Shown in pieces: positions 15,220-21,372 of a DNA stretch of 21,372 nt. Position 1 is the stretch's first letter. Every line of letters begins with the position of its first letter. Position numbers and translations under genes: made by a program. Source of the stretch: an uncultured bacterium. GTDB lineage: Bacteria; Actinomycetota; Coriobacteriia; Coriobacteriales; Eggerthellaceae. The notes beneath the pieces are model-generated. The model made no database searches. It was not told the origin of the DNA and worked only from the letters and a program-made list of their open reading frames with translations. The DNA is taken from assembly GCA_905215325.1 (NCBI GenBank), contig CAJMPP010000033.1:1-21372 (forward strand), written 5' to 3'.

Positions 15220-15725
15220 GTTTGTGGACCAAAGTGTGCGCCAAGCTGCGGGCCAAATCCGAAAGAAACTTCAGACCTTGCTGTTTCGGGCGCTGTATTA
15301 CCAGATCCTGCCTTCTCGGCTGCGCACCAGTTTTCAAGCGCGCGAGCAATCCTCCAAAAGTGATCGCTTATAGATCGGCGATTTTGCAGTGTGCGCGTAA
15401 TCGCAACTTTTCATCGATAACGCTGTCGAAGGAATAACGGGCTGGATCAGCATTAAAGTGCGCACAGAGTCCGAAAATCTGAATCAATAGTTGCGAAAAC
15501 AACAGCGATCTTGCCGAACGTAGCTGATCGCTGCGTTATATCGTTGACGATATCGCAATAACGGCGGGGTCTTGCAAGAGCACTTTGCGCGCAGGATATT
15601 TGATGTGAAACAGCGTTTCCTCTTGGAAATCATGCAATGGAGCGTCTGGGTTGTAAGGTATGGGGAATTTGACCATCGTCGAAGCAGCGCGCGAGCAAGC
15701 CAAGCTGCACTCTGCTTTCGACAAT
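15220..15725. other. Gene-free region with two inverted repeats
   Basis: No reading frame here looks like a real protein. CAGCGATC (15503-15510) faces GATCGCTG (15526-15533), and ATATCGT (15538-15544) faces ACGATAT (15547-15553), two stems in 51 bp. The stretch lies between tRNA genes and may be a decayed insertion, but I cannot identify a source. Confidence 0.5.
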
Positions 15726-15760
15726 AAAAAAAGCCGGAGGTGGCAAATCGCGCTCCGGCT
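15726..15760 (-). terminator. Intrinsic terminator of tRNA-Arg
   Basis: On the minus strand AGCCGGAG pairs with CTCCGGCT, followed by a run of T, nine bases behind the CCA end of the tRNA. Confidence 0.92.
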
Positions 15761-15769
15761 AGAAAATCC

Positions 15770-15845
15770 TGGCGCGCCCAGCAGGACTCGAACCTGCAAC
15801 CGTCGGATTAGAAGTCCGATGCTCTATCCGTTGAGCCATGGGCGC
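15770..15845 (-). tRNA. tRNA-Arg (anticodon TCT)
   Basis: On the minus strand acceptor GCGCCCA pairs with TGGGCGC, discriminator G and encoded CCA. The anticodon arm TCGGA-CTTCTAA-TCCGA carries TCT, which reads AGA/AGG codons. The T arm GCAGG-TTCGAGT-CCTGC is normal. It sits 0.7 kb from arcA and has its own promoter and terminator. Confidence 0.96.
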
Positions 15846-15858
15846 ACAAAACAGGGGT

Positions 15859-15864
15859 ATTATA
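15859..15864 (-). promoter_or_regulatory. -10 box of tRNA-Arg
   Basis: The minus strand reads TATAAT 14 bases before the tRNA, with TTACGT as a poor -35 about 18 bp further upstream. Confidence 0.5.
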
Positions 15865-16464
15865 CCGCAAACACACGAGAACACGTAAGCTTGCAACGTG
15901 ATGAGATGAAACAATCGGTATTGAAGCTAAAGCCATTCATCGTCAGTAGCAATTAAATCGATGAACCCGGCAAACCGACCGCGGAAATCCATCTCAGGGC
16001 ATTCGGCGCCTTTGCTGCCGAAGCAGTTGATTATCAAAAAGAGCGGCAAATAATATAGCGAATTTGGATAGTAGGGAAGAATCAACCTATAGCGTTATCG
16101 GCCAAAGCTCGGCTGATGACGATACCAGCTATTGTGGCATAGCGTCTCTCTATCAATGTTCGTCAGGATCATAGGCGCTTTTGCATGGAAATCGCTTGAT
16201 GCATTATTTCTTAAATTTATGCATATCTAAGGTTTCGAGAGAAATCATCTATGGGTCGACTCGGCTTCCGGTGTGGTTCGTGAAAATTATGCAAGTGCAC
16301 AAGTAAACTATCGTGAACCAAAGTGGATATGAAGGAAATGTGTAGAAACGCGATTGAAACAAAGCTAGAAATTTATCGTCTTCGCAGGTCATCCCGAAAA
16401 TCTCGTTTTCAGAAATTTTGGTAGTTGCTTTTCATTGTGAAGCGTGAGAAGTTTGTTTTGCAGT
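15865..16464. other. AT-richer gene-free region upstream of arcA
   Basis: About 600 bp without a credible gene and visibly richer in A and T than the flanking genes. It holds a dyad with ATGCAT at both ends (16199-16224) and a TGGTTC...GAACCA inverted repeat around 16274-16320. These could be regulatory sites for arcA; I cannot assign a regulator and find no clear promoter. Confidence 0.45.
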
Positions 16465-16494
16465 CGGAACGCGCGGTGCGCAACGGGCGTTCCG
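16465..16494 (+). promoter_or_regulatory. Stem-loop in the arcA leader
   Basis: CGGAACGC (16465-16472) pairs with GCGTTCCG (16487-16494), and a small GCGC-GGT-GCGC hairpin can form inside. It ends 46 bases before the arcA ATG. The same 8-bp arms recur in the arcA-arcB spacer. Confidence 0.5.
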
Positions 16495-16540
16495 CTTCTA
16501 AGAAGTCCGAAAATGCATAAAAGGCATAAGGAGGGTTTTC

Positions 16541-17758
16541 ATGGCAGGCGTAAACGTCAAGAGCGAAATCAAGCCCTTGAAGAAGGTTCTGTTGCATCGC
16601 CCTGGTAAAGAGCTGCTGAACCTCACGCCGAACACGCTCGAAGAGCTGCTGTTCGACGACATCCCGTTTCTGAAGGTTGCCCAGGCCGAGCATGATGCTT
16701 TTGCTCAGGCTCTTCGCGACAACGGCGTGGAGGTCGTGTATTTGGAGAACCTCATGGCCGAGGTGCTCGATGCCAATCCGGCTCTGCGTGAGCAGTTCCT
16801 GAAGCAGTTCATCGAAGAGGCTGGTATCCGCACCGAGCGTTATCAGAAGATTCTCTTCGATTACCTGAACGACAACTACAAGACCAACATCGACTTGGTT
16901 CTGAAGTGCATGGAGGGCGTTAACCTCACCGAGCTGCACACCGACAAGTCCAACTCCTTGGTTGACCTGGTGTCCGAGTCTTCCAAGATGGTCATCGCCC
17001 CGATGCCGAACCTGTACTTCACCCGCGACCCGTTCGCGATGATCGGCAACGGTGTTTCCATCAACCGTATGTATGCTGTCACGCGTAACCGCGAGACCAT
17101 CTTCGCTGAGTACATCTTCACGCATCATCCCGATTTCAAGGATGTGCCGCAGTACTACAGCCGTTACAGCGCATTCCATATCGAGGGCGGCGATATCCTC
17201 AACATCAACGAGCATACGCTGGCCATCGGCATCTCCCAGCGCACCGAGCCGGATGCCATCGACGAGATCGCCCATAACATCTTCAAGGATGAGACCTCGC
17301 CGGTCGACACCATTCTGGCGTTCAACATCCCGAACAACCGTGCAATGATGCACCTTGACACCGTGTTCACCCAGATCGATGTTGACAAGTTCACCATCCA
17401 TCCCGGTATCATGGGCCCGCTGACCGTGTTCGAGATCACTCCCGAGGGCGAGGGCATCAAGGTCAAGGAGACCTCCGGTACGCTCGAGGAAGTTCTCGCA
17501 AAGTACGTGGGCATGCCCGTCACCCTTATTCCCTGCGCAGGTGGCGACCGTATCGCCGCCGAGCGCGAGCAGTGGAACGATGGCTCCAACACGCTGTGCA
17601 TCGCTCCTGGTCGCGTGATTGTTTACGAGCGCAACGATGTCACGAACGCGCTGCTGCGCAAGAACAACATCGATGCTATCGAGATTCCCTCGGCCGAGCT
17701 GTCCCGTGGCCGTGGCGGCCCCCGCTGCATGAGCATGCCGATTTGGCGCGAGGACTAG
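16541..17758 (+). CDS. arcA: Arginine deiminase
   Basis: ArcA (405 residues, full length) hydrolyses arginine to citrulline and ammonia, the first step of the energy-yielding arginine deiminase pathway in the cytoplasm. Family blocks are complete: LLHRPGKELLNLTP (17-30), FTRDPFAMIGNG with D163, HIEGGDILNI with E215 and D218, MHLDTVFTQID with H271 and D273, GGDRIAAEREQWNDGSN and the C-terminal RGRGGPRCMSMPI with nucleophile C396. A strong ribosome binding site, AAGGAGGG, lies at 16528-16535. Codon use is strongly biased to C-ending codons, as in highly expressed genes. It is followed by arcB after 187 bp of structured spacer. Confidence 0.98.
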   Translation: MAGVNVKSEIKPLKKVLLHRPGKELLNLTPNTLEELLFDDIPFLKVAQAEHDAFAQALRDNGVEVVYLENLMAEVLDANPALREQFLKQFIEEAGIRTERYQKILFDYLNDNYKTNIDLVLKCMEGVNLTELHTDKSNSLVDLVSESSKMVIAPMPNLYFTRDPFAMIGNGVSINRMYAVTRNRETIFAEYIFTHHPDFKDVPQYYSRYSAFHIEGGDILNINEHTLAIGISQRTEPDAIDEIAHNIFKDETSPVDTILAFNIPNNRAMMHLDTVFTQIDVDKFTIHPGIMGPLTVFEITPEGEGIKVKETSGTLEEVLAKYVGMPVTLIPCAGGDRIAAEREQWNDGSNTLCIAPGRVIVYERNDVTNALLRKNNIDAIEIPSAELSRGRGGPRCMSMPIWRED

Positions 17759-17790
17759 ATTTCTTGCAGCTAAGCATGCATAATCGCAGT

Positions 17791-17904
17791 ATCCGTTGAA
17801 CGGATATGCATCCTGAGAAATCAGGAATCTTCATTAGGTTTTTCCCGGAACGCATGTAAATGCGTTCCGGTAGAAACAGCAGGCTGAAACTTGGCGCGGC
17901 CTGC
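17791..17904 (+). repeat. Run of four inverted repeats between arcA and arcB
   Basis: In order: ATCCGTT-g-AACGGAT (17791-17805); TCCTGA-gaaa-TCAGGA (17811-17826); the strongest, CCGGAACGCAT-gtaa-ATGCGTTCCGG (17845-17870), 11 bp perfect; and GCAGGC (17879-17884) with GCCTGC (17899-17904). None is followed by a T-run on the plus strand, so they look like mRNA processing or stability elements or protein sites rather than plain terminators. Confidence 0.65.
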
Positions 17905-17945
17905 ACACATAAGTTCTTGTTAACTTGCTATCGAAAGGAATTACC

Positions 17946-18941
17946 ATGCCTGTAAGCCTGAGCGGTCGTCATTTCCTGCGTCTCCTGGACTTCTCCACCG
18001 AGGAGATCGAGTACCTGCTGAAGCTTTCCAAGAACTTCAAGGACATGAAGCGTGCTGGCGTGCCGCATCGCTACCTTGAGGGCAAGAACATCGTGCTGCT
18101 GTTCCAGAAGACCTCCACGCGTACCCGTTGCGCATTCGAGGTCGGCGCTATGGACCTGGGCATGGGCGTGACCTACCTGGATCCCAACAGCTCCCAGATG
18201 GGCAAGAAGGAGTCCATCGAGGACACCGCTCGCGTGCTCGGCCGCTTCTATGACGGCATCGAGTTCCGTGGCTTCGCTCAGACCGACGTCGAGGAGCTGG
18301 CTGCCAACGCTGGCGTGCCGGTTTGGAATGGCCTGACCACCGAGTGGCATCCCACCCAGATGCTGGCCGACGTTCTCACCATGCAGGAGAACTTCAACTA
18401 CGATCTGAAGGGCCGCACCGTCGTCTTCATGGCTGACGCTGCCAACAACGTTGCCCGTTCCATGATGGTCGTTTGCGCCAAGCTCGGCATGAACTTCGTC
18501 GCTTGCGCCCCTGAGACCAATTGGCCCGAGGCTGAGCTGGTCGAGGAGTGCCGTGCCATCGCCGCTGAGCATGGTGCCACCGTCAAGCTGACCGCTGACG
18601 TGAAGGAAGGCTGCACCGGCGCCGACGTCATCTACGCTGACGTGTGGGTGTCCATGGGCGAGCCCGACGAGGTCTGGGGCGAGCGCATCAAGAACCTCGA
18701 GCCGTACCGCGTGACCAAGGAGGTCATGGGCTACGCTAAGGAGGATGCTATCTTCCTGCACTGCCTGCCCAGCTTCCATGACACCAACACCACCATCGGT
18801 GCTCAGAAGGCCGAGCAGTTCGGCATCACCGAGATGGAGGTTGCTGACGACGTCTTCGAGTCCAAGCAGTCCAAGGTCTTCGACGAGGCCGAGAACCGCA
18901 TGCACACCATCAAGGCTGTCATGTACGCAACCCTGAGCTAA
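17946..18941 (+). CDS. arcB: Ornithine carbamoyltransferase (catabolic)
   Basis: ArcB (331 residues) runs phosphorolysis of citrulline to ornithine and carbamoyl phosphate, step two of the pathway. The carbamoyl phosphate loop STRTR (57-61), HPTQ (135-138), the ornithine-binding DVWVSMGE (232-239), HCLPSFHD (272-279) and the C-terminal ENRMHTIKAVM are conserved. The usual GDARNNMGNS block reads ADAANNVARS (163-172), keeping the NN pair but altering neighbours. The start follows GAAAGGA; frames open slightly upstream to a TTG without support. The arc neighbourhood argues for the catabolic role rather than arginine synthesis. Confidence 0.96.
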   Translation: MPVSLSGRHFLRLLDFSTEEIEYLLKLSKNFKDMKRAGVPHRYLEGKNIVLLFQKTSTRTRCAFEVGAMDLGMGVTYLDPNSSQMGKKESIEDTARVLGRFYDGIEFRGFAQTDVEELAANAGVPVWNGLTTEWHPTQMLADVLTMQENFNYDLKGRTVVFMADAANNVARSMMVVCAKLGMNFVACAPETNWPEAELVEECRAIAAEHGATVKLTADVKEGCTGADVIYADVWVSMGEPDEVWGERIKNLEPYRVTKEVMGYAKEDAIFLHCLPSFHDTNTTIGAQKAEQFGITEMEVADDVFESKQSKVFDEAENRMHTIKAVMYATLS

Positions 18942-18962
18942 GTCTCTAGGTTTTTTACTCAC

Positions 18963-18991
18963 CGTTGCGCCGCCCCTGTGGCGGCGCAACG
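18963..18991 (+). other. Strong hairpin behind arcB
   Basis: CGTTGCGCCGCC (18963-18974) pairs perfectly over 12 bp with GGCGGCGCAACG (18980-18991). No T-run follows. Possible 3' stabiliser of the arcAB mRNA. Confidence 0.6.
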
Positions 18992-19010
18992 AATTGCATC
19001 GAAATCCTTT

Positions 19011-19058
19011 GCCAACCTATGACGAATTCTCGTCCCATTTCAATGGGTTGGCTTTTTT
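19011..19058 (+). terminator. Terminator-like element directly before arcC
   Basis: GCCAACC (19011-19017) pairs with GGTTGGC (19046-19052) and six T follow (19053-19058). Inside, GACGA-attc-TCGTC (19021-19034) and CCCAT-ttca-ATGGG (19034-19047) can form; the last shares two G with the outer stem, so alternative folds exclude each other. The arcC ribosome binding site begins only ten bases behind the T-run. Confidence 0.65.
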
Positions 19059-19079
19059 ATTCCCAAAAAGGAGGCAATC

Positions 19080-20033
19080 ATGCCCTACGCAAAAGGTGAC
19101 GGTCCTTCCGTAGTCATCGCCCTCGGCGGCAACGCCCTCGGCAACAGCCCGCAGGAGCAGCTCGAGCTGGTGAAGAACACCGCTAAGCACATCGTCGACA
19201 TGGTCGCCGATGGCGTGAATGTCGTCGTCTCCCACGGCAACGGCCCCCAGGTCGGCATGATCAACAACGCTTTCGCTTTCGCTGCCGCCAACGACGGCAA
19301 GACCCCGGAGATGCCTTTCCCCGAGGCCGGCGCAATGTCCCAGGGCTACATCGGCTACCAGCTGTCCCAGGCCATCCTGAATGATCTGAAGGCTCGCGGC
19401 ATCGATCGCTCCGTCGCCAACGTCATCACCCAGACCGTCGTGAACCCCGAGGATCCGGCGTTCCAGAACCCCACCAAGCCCGTCGGCGCCTTCATGACCG
19501 AGGAAGAGGCCAAGGCCAAGGCTGCCGAGACCGGTTGGACCTTCAAGGAGGACGCCGGCCGCGGTTGGCGTCAGGTCGTCGCTTCCCCGAAGCCCGAGCG
19601 CATCGTCGAGTTCGACGCCGTGAAGGACCTCATGGACAACGGCTACATCGTCGTTTCCACCGGTGGCGGCGGCGTGCCGGTCTTCGAGACCGACAAGGGC
19701 TACGAGGGCGTTCCCGCCGTTATCGACAAGGACCGCTCCTCCGCTAAGCTGGCTTCCGACTTCGGCGCCGACATGCTGGTCATCCTGACCGCCGTCGAGA
19801 AGGTCTGCATCAACTTCAACAAGCCCGACCAGGAAGAGCTCTCCACGATGACCGTGGCCGAGGCTCGCGAGTACATTGCCCAGGGCCAGTTCGCTCCCGG
19901 CTCCATGCTGCCCAAGGTCGAGGCTTGCATCGAGTACGTCGAGGCTTTCCCGAAGGGCAAGGCTCTCATCACCTCCCTCGAGTGCGCAGCTGCTGGCCTC
20001 GAGGGCAAGACGGGCACCGTCATCGTCGCGTAA
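19080..20033 (+). CDS. arcC: Carbamate kinase
   Basis: ArcC (317 residues) transfers phosphate from carbamoyl phosphate to ADP, giving ATP, CO2 and ammonia; this is the energy-yielding last step. It shows VIALGGNALG (12-21), VSHGNGPQVG (50-59), GWRQVVASPKP (162-172), VSTGGGGVPV (192-201) and AVIDKDRSSAKLA (213-225), all carbamate kinase signatures. A strong AAGGAGG lies at 19068-19074. Codon use is heavily biased like arcA and arcB. A terminator-like structure before it suggests its expression may be set apart from arcAB. Confidence 0.97.
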   Translation: MPYAKGDGPSVVIALGGNALGNSPQEQLELVKNTAKHIVDMVADGVNVVVSHGNGPQVGMINNAFAFAAANDGKTPEMPFPEAGAMSQGYIGYQLSQAILNDLKARGIDRSVANVITQTVVNPEDPAFQNPTKPVGAFMTEEEAKAKAAETGWTFKEDAGRGWRQVVASPKPERIVEFDAVKDLMDNGYIVVSTGGGGVPVFETDKGYEGVPAVIDKDRSSAKLASDFGADMLVILTAVEKVCINFNKPDQEELSTMTVAEAREYIAQGQFAPGSMLPKVEACIEYVEAFPKGKALITSLECAAAGLEGKTGTVIVA

Positions 20034-20048
20034 TTTGATGACTGGCAT

Positions 20049-20101
20049 TGTTTGCTGATCCTTCCCGTGATGAGCTTCAAACGATCACGGTGCAGCAAAC
20101 A
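20049..20101 (+). other. Long interrupted hairpin behind arcC
   Basis: TGTTTGCTG (20049-20057) pairs with CAGCAAACA (20093-20101), and inside it CCGTGAT (20065-20071) pairs with ATCACGG (20084-20090). No T-run follows. It begins 15 bases after the arcC stop, so it may protect or end the arc mRNA. Confidence 0.6.
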
Positions 20102-20178
20102 TGGAGAACGATCGATGGTGATTCTGAATAGCGTGCGACTTGCGTTCTGAGGTCATCCTCGATTGTTTTCGGTCCTAT

Positions 20179-20212
20179 GGTTTCGTTCGTTTGCTCATCA
20201 CGAACGAAAACC
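20179..20212 (+). other. Second stem-loop behind arcC
   Basis: TTTCGTTCGT (20181-20190) pairs perfectly with ACGAACGAAA (20200-20209); GG and CC extend it past a one-base bulge. No T-run. No gene is evident in 20034-20449. Confidence 0.55.
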
Positions 20213-20306
20213 TAAACAACTGCTTACTCGCGACAGTGCGTGCGCATGCCCTGTCGCACCTCCTAAAGCCTTTGCCTTTGTTCAAGATTTGATCTTTGGG
20301 CAAGGC

Positions 20307-20346
20307 CCGAAAGCTCCCTCGCATATGCGAGGGAGCTTTCGGTTTT
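20307..20346 (+). terminator. 36-bp perfect palindrome with T-run, terminator
   Basis: The stretch 20307-20342 is its own reverse complement (arms begin CCGAAAGCTCCCTCG), followed by TTTT. It would stop any transcript leaking from the arc cluster before argS. Confidence 0.8.
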
Positions 20347-20396
20347 CGGTTTACCGTGTTGCCTGGCGACTGTATATCGGATTGTTGGGACAAGCA

Positions 20397-20405
20397 TGGT
20401 AAGAT
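20397..20405 (+). promoter_or_regulatory. Putative extended -10 of argS
   Basis: TGG-TAAGAT, 44 bases before the argS ATG and behind the terminator at 20307. No convincing -35. Confidence 0.4.
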
Positions 20406-20449
20406 GCAGAACTATGTATTCGGTGCTAGCTTAAGGAAGTTTTATCAAC

Positions 20450-21372
20450 ATGCAAATTCGCGAAGAACTGGAAAACCTCATTGCGGCTTCCATTGCCGCT
20501 GCTTGTGACGACGCAACGCTGGAGCTGGCTGAGCGTCCCGCTCCGGCACTTGAGCGTCCTCGCGACCTATCAAATGGCGATTGGGCTTCGACCATTGCCA
20601 TGCGTACGGCAAAGCTGGCCCATAAAAATCCGCGCGAGATTGCGCAGATCATCGTTGATCATCTGCCCGAAAACAATATGATCGCATCTGTCGAGATCGC
20701 AGGTCCTGGTTTCATCAACATCAAGTTGACGCCTTCCGCGTTCCAGTCTGTTGCTGCTCGTGTGCGTGCGGAGCGTTTCGACTTCGGCAAGGGTACGTTG
20801 CCTGAGGGCACTCCTCATAACGTTAACCTTGAGTATGTGTCTGCCAATCCTACGGGTCCGATGCATGTCGGTCATGGCCGCTGGGCAACGCTTGGCGATG
20901 CTATTGCGCGCGTGATGCGTCATGCCGGTTATCAGGTATCCGAGGAATATTACATCAATGACCATGGCGTTCAGATGGACGTCTTCGGCAACTCTGTTTC
21001 CGTTCGCTATATGCAGTTGCTTGGTCATGATGTCGAGATGCCCGAGAAGTGCTATGGCGGCGGCTATGTGAAGGATATCGCCCAGGGCATCATCGACCGT
21101 GATGGTAACAAGTGGGAGAGCGTTAGCGACCAGGAGCGCATGGAGGCGTTCCGTGAAATCGCCTATCAGGAGATGCTCGATCTTGCGCGCGAAACCCTCA
21201 CCGGTTTTGGTACCACGTTCGATACTTGGTTTAGCGAGCGCAGCCTCTACGAGACCGACGAAAACGGCACGTCGCCCGTTTCCCGCTCTCTTGAGATCAT
21301 GAACGAGAAGGGCTACCTGTACGACAAGGATGGCGCCACTTGGTTCCGTTCCACTGATTTCGGCGACGACAA
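20450..21372 (+). CDS. argS: Arginyl-tRNA synthetase, 5' part
   Basis: The first 307 residues of arginyl-tRNA synthetase are present; the rest lies beyond the window. It charges tRNA-Arg with arginine. The N-terminal additional domain (about 1-110), with GPGFINIKL, precedes the catalytic NLEYVSANPTGPMHVGHGRWATLGD, whose HVGH (139-142) is the class I HIGH motif. YYINDHGVQMDVFGNSV and YLYDKDGATWFRSTDFGDD are further family blocks. The frame is open without stops to the window end. AAGGAAG at about 20433-20439 precedes the ATG. It has its own likely promoter behind the arc terminator. Confidence 0.97.
   Translation, partial: MQIREELENLIAASIAAACDDATLELAERPAPALERPRDLSNGDWASTIAMRTAKLAHKNPREIAQIIVDHLPENNMIASVEIAGPGFINIKLTPSAFQSVAARVRAERFDFGKGTLPEGTPHNVNLEYVSANPTGPMHVGHGRWATLGDAIARVMRHAGYQVSEEYYINDHGVQMDVFGNSVSVRYMQLLGHDVEMPEKCYGGGYVKDIAQGIIDRDGNKWESVSDQERMEAFREIAYQEMLDLARETLTGFGTTFDTWFSERSLYETDENGTSPVSRSLEIMNEKGYLYDKDGATWFRSTDFGDD

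Noticed and set aside
14880..15437. 185-residue plus-strand frame through two tRNA genes
   Set aside because: It runs through rdgB, both tRNAs and a terminator, so it cannot be a real protein.
16409..20048. Long minus-strand frames opposite arcA, arcB and arcC (up to 353 residues)
   Set aside because: They arise from the biased codons of highly expressed arc genes; composition is dominated by V, H, G, L and D and no motifs are visible.
20163..20402. 79-residue frame between arcC and argS
   Set aside because: It crosses the 36-bp palindromic terminator and lacks a ribosome binding site and protein-like sequence.

Overview
The window reads as a chromosomal segment of a GC-rich actinobacterium. 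The best guess is the Coriobacteriia, family Eggerthellaceae (a Slackia- or Eggerthella-like anaerobe). This is inference from gene content and style: a complete arcA-arcB-arcC arginine deiminase set, a one-piece tmRNA next to smpB, a SWIM-domain SNF2 ATPase, a YkuD transpeptidase with a long N-terminal extension, and GC-ending codon use. No rRNA or other formal taxonomic marker is present. I see no CRISPR array, transposase, integrase or intact mobile element.

Layout. 1-4300: the 3' part of accA (+) converges on a large SNF2 helicase (-) across a shared terminator. 4557-5648: a membrane-anchored Ntn-type amide hydrolase (choloylglycine hydrolase/acid-ceramidase-like). 5702-6783: a NUDIX hydrolase and a NifB/NifX-like small metal-cluster protein, both (-). 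6946-8043: DUF523 and YhcH/YiaL family proteins (+). 8240-10709: a trans-translation block consisting of M42 aminopeptidase, smpB, a small very acidic unknown protein, and ssrA (tmRNA). Behind ssrA lies a repeat-rich intergenic stretch. 11173-12807: L,D-transpeptidase. 12889-14989: YbaK-type deacylase (-), then murI and rdgB (+). 15024-15845: tRNA-Pro(TGG), tRNA-Gly(TCC) and, on the other strand, tRNA-Arg(TCT), set in a gene-poor region. 16541-20033: arcA, arcB, arcC. 20450-end: the 5' part of argS.

Functional picture. ArcA, ArcB and ArcC together convert arginine to ornithine, ammonia, CO2 and ATP. They sit between a tRNA-Arg gene and arginyl-tRNA synthetase, and no arginine/ornithine antiporter (arcD) or ArgR-type regulator is visible here. 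The three arc genes are separated by unusually long, strongly structured spacers rather than being tightly packed. The arcB-arcC spacer carries an intrinsic-terminator-like structure immediately before the arcC ribosome binding site. SmpB and tmRNA rescue stalled ribosomes, and the unknown acidic protein between them overlaps smpB by one base, so it is co-translated.

The most noteworthy signals are the acidic ORF inside the smpB-ssrA interval, the phased repeats behind ssrA, the shared GGAACGC stem-loops and the terminator-like element of the arc cluster, two apparently leaderless genes (DUF523 and murI), and a roughly 60-residue insertion in the first RecA domain of the SNF2 ATPase. I did not find a clearly new multi-gene system. 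The remaining genes are mostly housekeeping or ordinary accessory functions.
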